Notes under the pieces: generated by a model
What the model saw: the letters and a program-made list of their open reading frames with translations, nothing else
Database searches by the model: none
Told to the model about the DNA's origin: nothing
Program-made: the position numbers and the translations under genes
Assembly (NCBI GenBank): GCA_934130355.1
Contig: CAKOXV010000026.1
Location: 1-11,729, forward strand
Length of the DNA: 11,729 nucleotides
Direction: 5' to 3'
Origin: an uncultured Clostridia bacterium
Lineage (GTDB): Bacteria > Bacillota > Clostridia > TANB77 > CAG-508
In this document: one piece after another, positions 5,699 to 11,729 of the stretch
How the letters are laid out: the number at the start of each line of letters is the position of its first letter
Position numbering within the stretch: position 1 is the first letter of the stretch

Positions 5699-5728
5699 GC
5701 AGATATATTACGTGAGTAATATATCTGC
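5699..5728 (-). promoter_or_regulatory. Perfect 12-bp stem-loop between major pilin and sortase genes
   Basis: GCAGATATATTA and TAATATATCTGC flank a six-base loop, the only strong structure in the 80-base gap. On the transcribed strand it is followed by CTAAAAAT, so there is no U tract and it is not a classical terminator. It starts 24 bases past the pilin stop and ends shortly before the sortase ribosome binding site. A likely role is protecting the 3' end of the pilin message or partly blocking downstream expression, giving much pilin and little sortase. This role is inferred. Confidence 0.7.
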
Positions 5729-5751
5729 ACTATATAATTAGATTTGTTTAA

Positions 5752-7461
5752 CTATTTTCTGTTTTTTCTTGTTGCAACTATACCTATTAGAATTAATGCA
5801 AGTCCCATTAATGCTATTATTGAGAAACCTGTTCCTCCTGTAAATGGAAGTTCAAGTCCTTGACTATTTTCAACATTTCCTTCTGATGTAGTTGATGCTC
5901 CTGAAACTGTAAATTGTTTTGGTGATTTTAATAGGTTGTAACCTTCTGGAGCTTTTGTTTCAACTAAATAATATGTTCCATAAGCAATACCTTCTATTTT
6001 TACTAAACCATCTGCACCTGAAGTAAATTCTGTTACTTCAGCATCATTTGCATCATGTAATGTTATGTAATTTCCTGCTTTTGCATCTGCTTCAGTAGCA
6101 GCTATTTTAAATGTTGCACCTGCAAGACCTGTTGTTGTTCCTTTTTCAACTTTAGTAAACCAATATGATCCTACATGTACTGTTGAGATATTAGTAACTG
6201 TTGCTGTATGTATATTATAATTACCATCTGTTTTATCTGTTTCAAGTGTATATTCTAATGTTGCTCCTGCTCCTAATTCAGTTCCTAATAAGTTAAATAC
6301 ATTTTCATCTAATTTTGTTGTGTATTCTACTGTTAATGTTCCAGCTTTTACATTTGCTACTGTTAGAGTTAATTCAATTGTAATGTCTGTTCCGTTTACT
6401 GAAACTGTGTAATCTGTTCCCTTAGTTAATTCTTGATTACCTATTTTTACAACTAGATCATCATTATAAGCTAATCCTGTAGCTAATTTGTCTTTAATTG
6501 TATATGAATGATATGTTGTTTTTATATCTGATGGAACATCTGTTGTTATTGTCCATTTTACATTTTCCATTGCATTTTGAGTATTTTTATCAACTGTTTT
6601 ATTGATTGTTAATGTTTTTGAGTTTTTTACAGTGATAACACGTACACCGTTTTCATCATCAACTGATATTGCTTTTGTAGGATCTTCTGTATCATAAGCA
6701 ACTTCTCCAGAAACTTTTATTGAAAATTCATATTTTGTTTGATTATCTAACAAATAATCTTCTGGTGCAGCTGTTTCTACAAAGTAATAATCACCAAATG
6801 GTAAATTATTTACAACTATTTGTCCATTTGCATTTGTTGTTAAATCTGTTACTCTAGCTTGAGCAACGTCTTTTTTGTATAAATCAAATTTTGCACCTGA
6901 TAATGGTGTATTATTTTCATCTACTTTATTTAGAACTACTGAGCCATATACAGTTTGGTTCTTTGGATATACTGATACATCATAAATCCATTTTGTTCCG
7001 TCAACATTTGTCATTGGCACATCAACTAAAAAGTTAGCTGATTTTTCTTTTACATTTTCTGGTGCACTTGTTTCTACAACTAAGTATCTACCAAAATCTG
7101 CTTTATTAATTTCAAATGTTACTTTTCCATTTTCGTCTGTTGTTCCTGTTTGTGTTGCTTCTCCTATTGGAGCTACTAATGAAGTACTATCATCTGCAAC
7201 TTTATATATTGAGAATTCAACATCCTTTAATGGTTTTGTTGTATCTTTTTCAGGAGTTACTGTTGAAGTTTCTCCTGTTCCTGGTGTTTTATAATCATTT
7301 AAATCTGCAACCTCATATTTATATATTGTTAAACTTCCTTTATCTTTGGTTGTATCAACTATTGAATCATTTGCTGCATTACTTATAACATTAAATAATG
7401 AAACTATAATTAACATTAATGTTACAACACTTGCAATCATTGCTTTAGTATTTTTTTTCAT
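5752..7461 (-). CDS. Major pilin (LPFTG-anchored, isopeptide-forming backbone subunit)
   Basis: This 569-residue protein has every mark of a Gram-positive pilus shaft subunit. It has a signal peptide (1 to about 30, ending SNAA), the pilin motif WIYDVSVYPKN with Lys167 as polymerisation nucleophile, LPFTG at 538-542, a membrane segment and the basic tail RKNRK. The ectodomain has about four Ig-like domains, roughly 42-147, 170-280, 284-425 and 431-530. E-box-like glutamates at E130, E229 (YYFVETAAPE) and E501 (YYLVETKAPEGY), with lysines at domain starts (such as K48 and K179), suggest internal Lys-Asn or Lys-Asp isopeptide bonds. There is no cysteine. The third domain resembles the K2N/D2 type of fimbrial isopeptide domains. 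The gene has the best translation signals of the operon: ATG with AGAAGGAGA at seven bases. Confidence 0.96.
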   Translation of the reverse strand: MKKNTKAMIASVVTLMLIIVSLFNVISNAANDSIVDTTKDKGSLTIYKYEVADLNDYKTPGTGETSTVTPEKDTTKPLKDVEFSIYKVADDSTSLVAPIGEATQTGTTDENGKVTFEINKADFGRYLVVETSAPENVKEKSANFLVDVPMTNVDGTKWIYDVSVYPKNQTVYGSVVLNKVDENNTPLSGAKFDLYKKDVAQARVTDLTTNANGQIVVNNLPFGDYYFVETAAPEDYLLDNQTKYEFSIKVSGEVAYDTEDPTKAISVDDENGVRVITVKNSKTLTINKTVDKNTQNAMENVKWTITTDVPSDIKTTYHSYTIKDKLATGLAYNDDLVVKIGNQELTKGTDYTVSVNGTDITIELTLTVANVKAGTLTVEYTTKLDENVFNLLGTELGAGATLEYTLETDKTDGNYNIHTATVTNISTVHVGSYWFTKVEKGTTTGLAGATFKIAATEADAKAGNYITLHDANDAEVTEFTSGADGLVKIEGIAYGTYYLVETKAPEGYNLLKSPKQFTVSGASTTSEGNVENSQGLELPFTGGTGFSIIALMGLALILIGIVATRKNRK

Positions 7462-7464
7462 TTT

Positions 7465-7476
7465 TTATCTCCTTCT
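7465..7476 (-). promoter_or_regulatory. Pilin ribosome binding site made from the adhesin's last codons
   Basis: The last codons of the adhesin, AGA AGG AGA TAA, form the AGAAGGAGA ribosome binding site of the pilin, whose ATG lies seven bases after GGAG. The basic Arg-Arg-Arg tail, which a sortase substrate needs for retention in the membrane, and the Shine-Dalgarno sequence are thus the same bases. Ribosomes finishing the adhesin would end right on the pilin's initiation site. Confidence 0.9.
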
Positions 7477-10400
7477 TTTATTTATTTGGTGTTTAGGCAC
7501 TTTTTTATGTTTGTTTACTGATAGAAACTTTATCCCCCCTCCTATTAAAACAATTTGTAATATTATCATATATATTGTATCAAATTTACCTGTATTTGGT
7601 AATATTGTTTTTAAACTATGTTTAATTGTTGCTATATAGTCTATATTATCTTCATCTATCACAATTGATAAATTAGATTTTTGTAAACTATATCCTTGAG
7701 GTACTGCTGTTTCTGTTAATATATATTCACCATGTTTTAATGATGAATATGTTATAATTCCTGAGCTACTTGTAACTAATGTCTCAACAATTTCGTCATT
7801 GGAATTTTTTAAGACAAATGTTGCTCCTTCTAATCTATTTCCATCATTATCTTCTGCGATAATTTGTATCTGACCTAACTTATAATTAATAATAGTAAAT
7901 GTATCTTCATTTTTAGTCAAACTATATTGATAATAATCAACTGGTACATCTTGAGTTACTACATATTCTATTTCTGTTCCATCATCAGAATATTTTGCTA
8001 AATTATTCCATGTATATGTATAGTCATTTGAACTATCTAGAACTATGCTTTCTATATTGTTTAAGTTTCCTAAAGCATCTTTTTGACTTAGATATACTTT
8101 TACATCAGGTCTTAACTCTGGATGTTTTTCATTTACTTCAATTACTTTTATTTTTGTTGCGAAAACTACACCTGCATTAATATTTTCTTCATTTAACACA
8201 GCATCATTTAAATAATTTAATCTAGTTATAGTATTTGATGTATTATTTGTAGTATTAAATTTACTATTAATTGAATTGTTTGTTCCTACTTCTTTCAACG
8301 TTAGCTCATACTCATCATTTAAAGTAATTACTACAATATATTCACCTTTAGATAGTTTTTCAAAACTATAACATCCTTTTTCATCTGTATATGTATCTAG
8401 TACTTCATTTCCATATGCATCAACAGCTTTTTCATTTGAACTTTTCAATAAAGAAAGTTTTACATTTGGCATTCTTTCTTCATCACTATCCATAATTCCA
8501 TTACTATTTTTGTCAAACCAAACAACACCAGATATTTTTCTATATACAACAACGGATGTAGCACTTGAACTAGTTAAATTTTCTACTGATGTTTTGGCTA
8601 TATTTACATATTTATCTCCAGACTCATTTCCTGCTGGTGTAATGTAAACATCAACTAGAATATCACTATTAGCATCTATACCACCATCAACCATAATTGC
8701 TGTTCCATTACTATTTACATTATAAGTTCCATTTGTTTCAGAAGTTAATTTACTCCAGCCACTTCCAGTCAGGTCTTCCCCACTTATTGATTCAATATTT
8801 CGGGCATTTTCGTCATTTGAAACATATATGTTAATGTTTTGAATACTACTAGTTGTAACAGATATTTTGTCAACTGTATAAGAGCCACTAAAGTTAGATC
8901 CTCTATTATCTCCATTATATGGTAAAATATCTAAAATTCTGAAATCATTAACATCCTCACTAGTATTGTTTTTATAACTTAATATGTAATGTATTTGTGA
9001 ATTTCTTTCAACTACAGAAGTATCTGTCTCTTTATAAAATATATGTGCTTCTAAATTAACTATACTTATTGTTGTAGAATATTCTCTTTCATTTTTAATT
9101 ATATTTCCTATAATATTACTATCTCCACTTATAGATGATTCAACAGTATATTTTTTATTATTTGCCGTCTTGTTTGAAATTCTCGCTTCATAAGTTATTT
9201 CATCTAATGATTGATTTACTTTAGCTTCATATATATTCCAAGTTAATTTTGTATAAGCGCTTCCATTTCTTGTTACATTTTCAACTTTTACATTCTCATA
9301 ATTAGTACTTCCTTCAACATATTCAAGTCCTTCCGGTAAATAACTTGTTATTGTTAAAGTTGTAGTTCCAATCTCTTCAGTTTTTGTATTAGTAATACTT
9401 GGAGTTATTTTAAATTTAACTATATTTTCATTTTTTCCGAGATTGTATACTGTTTTTATATTTCCTGCTTCGTCTTCTTTTACCGATATTGGTGCTGATT
9501 GATTTGCACCAATAATTAAAAGTGTTTGTCCTACATAAGATCCTGTTCCTTCTGTCAAATTACCCTCTTCATCATAACTTCCTGGTATAAAAGTTTCATT
9601 AGCTTGTTGATATGTGGCTTCTGGATAATTTTCAGTAGGTGATGTTCTTGTGTATATTGTTCTATCTAATTTGTCTTTATACATATATAAGTCTTTAGTA
9701 ATTACATATGTTTTACCAATTGTTGCTTGTGTAGATGTTTTGAATCCGAATTTTAATATACTATCGCCTTGTTTTAGATGTCCATCATAAGATTCTACAT
9801 AAATGGCTACACATACCTCATTACTTGGAATTTTATCTATGCTATCATAATAATTTAAATCATCAAAATTTGAATTAATCATTTCTGTTTGATTATTCCA
9901 GTTTGTTCCATCTTTTTTTGTTGCATAATAAAGTTTAAATTTCATGTCAGAAGTATTACTGGTACTTGTATAATTCATTGTTCCTGTTGGAATAATAGCA
10001 TCTGCATCAAATTTTAATAAGCCATCAGCAGAATTTATATTTGCTTCATCATCATTTGTTTCATTTAGTTTTATGAACCAGCTAACAGCAAATTCCTCAT
10101 CACGCAAACTATATCCACCTTGCATTGCAGCATTTGGAGTCAAAACTCCATCTGTACCTTTTTTAGTCAAAGCTAACCAGTTTGAATAATCTCCAGGTTT
10201 CAAATAATAATATCTTGTCTTAATTTCATCATCATCTGTATTTGCCTGAACAGTTATACTTTTATCAGACAAAGAAGTGAATTTTACATTTTGAGCTTGT
10301 AAGGTTAAGTAATACACTGAATTTTCATCAGTCAATTCATCATCATCTTTCACAAATATTTGAATATATCCTGCACTAAAGCATCCCACATTCTTTGGAT

Positions 10401-11729
10401 ATAAATGTGTTCCACTGAAATATCCTGATTTTGGAAAAATATTTTTTATTATATAATCTGAAATTGTTACACCTAGTTTATTTTCAGCTTGAGTTATATT
10501 TATATCTCCTGAATTATATACACTTTCTTCTGGTTGTATATCGCCATATTCACCTAATGGTGCTGATGTATATCCAAAATCTGTATATTCTATTCCATTG
10601 ATCCTCATACTTCTATCTGCAATTTTTCCTGTTCCTGTTATTGTATTAATCTTGTAATTCCATAAAACCGGTGTGATTATATCTGTTATATCTGTTTCAG
10701 TGCTGTCTTTAATTTTTGACATTAACATATTAATATTAAATGTAACATCACCTTTTGGAATTTCAATTCCTTTTAATCCTTTTGCTTCATCATTATTGTA
10801 TAATTGTAAAATTAATGAATACCCATACATTCTTCCACTTTGTTGTTTTCCATCCAATTCCACTGTTGTCTTAGCAGATAATACAGGATTTTGAGTTAAA
10901 GCAAGATTATATGCTGGTTTACTACTTACTAAAACATTTTCACTCGGTGTCATTTCACACACATTGTAATCAGGATTAGTAGGATCTGTCTGATTTCCAT
11001 TAAGCCAGAACTTAAAACTTGGCTTAAATTCTGTTCCATTTTTAGCTCCTAATACTTCTATAATAAATGTCAAATTTTGAATACCTTGAGTATTTTGCTT
11101 GCTTTCCGTTTCATATATTGCATCTAAAATTCTGCCATCTTCTGAAAGTGTTGCATTTGATGAAGTTATCCATGCAGTTTCTTCAATATCCCATCTCGCA
11201 ACATTAGTACAATCTTTTGGTAATTCAGCATGAATATAAATATTTCCATCATCAAAATTTTGATCATCATTTACTGAAAACTCAAGTTTTACAGAATATT
11301 CTATTTTGTCAAATGATCTTATAATTCTATTATCTGCTGATGAATCATTTCCAGCTCTATTGTCAACGTCAAATGGTGCTGTACCTGTTATTCGCTTACT
11401 TACAGATGCATTTTTTATATATTTTTCAGCCATTACAACAGTAATTTGATAAGAAGTTTCTTTTGTAATTCTGTTTTCCGTATATAATAATTTTATTTCT
11501 GTAACATCTTTTGATATTACAGCATTTTCTACTTCAATTTTGTCTGTTACATCCTCTGTTGACCCATCCTCATATGTTGCTATTACTTTTAAACCTGTTA
11601 AATCAAGTTTATCGCCTGAAAAATATTTTGTTTTAGTAGGCAATGTTGAAATTTCAATTTTTGATAATTTAGAATTAGAAAGTGATGTATATTCTTCCAT
11701 TAATGTTGTTATTTCTTCAGTGCTTAGTG
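7465..11729 (-). CDS. Giant multidomain LPNTG surface adhesin, probable pilus tip (5' end outside window)
   Basis: The frame is open to the window edge; nine more codons (LSTEEITTL) precede the Met at 11700, which has no ribosome binding site, so over 1,420 residues are seen and the signal peptide is missing. Numbered from that Met: a bacterial Ig-like (Big_3-type) domain at about 12-90 (TKYFSGDKLDLTGLKV, YEDGSTEDVTD); a long adhesin region about 95-780 beginning ITGTAPFDVDNRAGND, which I cannot assign; DUF11-like repeats about 790-1055; an SdrD B-like domain from 1056 with a calcium-loop pattern DKNSNGIMDSDEE; a Cna B-type domain about 1183-1273; a SpaA-type domain 1275-1364 (E-box E1330); LPNTG at 1367-1371, membrane segment and RRR tail. 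It has no YPK pilin motif, so it should be able only to cap a fibre, which fits a tip adhesin. The ligand is unknown. Confidence 0.93.
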   Translation of the reverse strand, partial: LSTEEITTLMEEYTSLSNSKLSKIEISTLPTKTKYFSGDKLDLTGLKVIATYEDGSTEDVTDKIEVENAVISKDVTEIKLLYTENRITKETSYQITVVMAEKYIKNASVSKRITGTAPFDVDNRAGNDSSADNRIIRSFDKIEYSVKLEFSVNDDQNFDDGNIYIHAELPKDCTNVARWDIEETAWITSSNATLSEDGRILDAIYETESKQNTQGIQNLTFIIEVLGAKNGTEFKPSFKFWLNGNQTDPTNPDYNVCEMTPSENVLVSSKPAYNLALTQNPVLSAKTTVELDGKQQSGRMYGYSLILQLYNNDEAKGLKGIEIPKGDVTFNINMLMSKIKDSTETDITDIITPVLWNYKINTITGTGKIADRSMRINGIEYTDFGYTSAPLGEYGDIQPEESVYNSGDINITQAENKLGVTISDYIIKNIFPKSGYFSGTHLYPKNVGCFSAGYIQIFVKDDDELTDENSVYYLTLQAQNVKFTSLSDKSITVQANTDDDEIKTRYYYLKPGDYSNWLALTKKGTDGVLTPNAAMQGGYSLRDEEFAVSWFIKLNETNDDEANINSADGLLKFDADAIIPTGTMNYTSTSNTSDMKFKLYYATKKDGTNWNNQTEMINSNFDDLNYYDSIDKIPSNEVCVAIYVESYDGHLKQGDSILKFGFKTSTQATIGKTYVITKDLYMYKDKLDRTIYTRTSPTENYPEATYQQANETFIPGSYDEEGNLTEGTGSYVGQTLLIIGANQSAPISVKEDEAGNIKTVYNLGKNENIVKFKITPSITNTKTEEIGTTTLTITSYLPEGLEYVEGSTNYENVKVENVTRNGSAYTKLTWNIYEAKVNQSLDEITYEARISNKTANNKKYTVESSISGDSNIIGNIIKNEREYSTTISIVNLEAHIFYKETDTSVVERNSQIHYILSYKNNTSEDVNDFRILDILPYNGDNRGSNFSGSYTVDKISVTTSSIQNINIYVSNDENARNIESISGEDLTGSGWSKLTSETNGTYNVNSNGTAIMVDGGIDANSDILVDVYITPAGNESGDKYVNIAKTSVENLTSSSATSVVVYRKISGVVWFDKNSNGIMDSDEERMPNVKLSLLKSSNEKAVDAYGNEVLDTYTDEKGCYSFEKLSKGEYIVVITLNDEYELTLKEVGTNNSINSKFNTTNNTSNTITRLNYLNDAVLNEENINAGVVFATKIKVIEVNEKHPELRPDVKVYLSQKDALGNLNNIESIVLDSSNDYTYTWNNLAKYSDDGTEIEYVVTQDVPVDYYQYSLTKNEDTFTIINYKLGQIQIIAEDNDGNRLEGATFVLKNSNDEIVETLVTSSSGIITYSSLKHGEYILTETAVPQGYSLQKSNLSIVIDEDNIDYIATIKHSLKTILPNTGKFDTIYMIILQIVLIGGGIKFLSVNKHKKVPKHQINKRRR

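Noticed and set aside
5699..5728. Calling the stem-loop a rho-independent terminator
   Set aside because: No run of T follows the stem on either strand, and the operon clearly continues beyond it.

Overview
This is an AT-rich window with standard-code genes, strong AGGAGG-type ribosome binding sites and LPXTG-type surface proteins. That points to a low-GC Firmicute, most likely a gut-type member of the Clostridia; species cannot be told from the sequence.

Most of the window (11729 down to about 3116, minus strand) is the 3' part of a sortase-assembled pilus operon. In transcription order it holds: a giant multidomain adhesin whose 5' end lies outside the window (LPNTG anchor, probable tip protein); the major pilin (569 aa, YPK pilin motif, LPFTG anchor); a stem-loop in the gap; a class C pilus sortase; a second, divergent single-membrane-segment sortase; and a short paralogue of the major pilin that keeps the YPK motif but has LPYFG where LPXTG is expected. 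A rho-independent terminator follows. In the general model for such pili, the class C sortase joins the Thr of one pilin's LPXTG to the YPK lysine of the next, the adhesin caps the fibre, and a last subunit ends the polymer at the base. The degenerate anchor of the short pilin raises the possibility that it ends the fibre in the membrane; this is a hypothesis.

Below the operon (3092-1530, minus) lie a broken OmpR-type response regulator (two frameshifts and a lost C-terminus), a NUDIX hydrolase whose start is next to the regulator's broken end, and an 85-aa conserved-looking unknown with its own clear sigma-A promoter. A plus-strand 144-aa multi-pass membrane protein (1053-1487) converges on it, and the two share a perfect 12-bp bidirectional terminator.

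The left end (1-960) is mostly gene debris on the minus strand: an extended -10 promoter, a structured untranslated leader, a weak terminator-like hairpin and a broken toxin reading frame. The layout resembles a type III (RNA antitoxin/ToxN-like) toxin-antitoxin locus. It runs directly into the C-terminal third of a histidine-phosphatase (phosphoglycerate mutase superfamily) gene. About 26-242 holds no gene I can support, and another minus-strand gene may begin at position 25 and leave the window.
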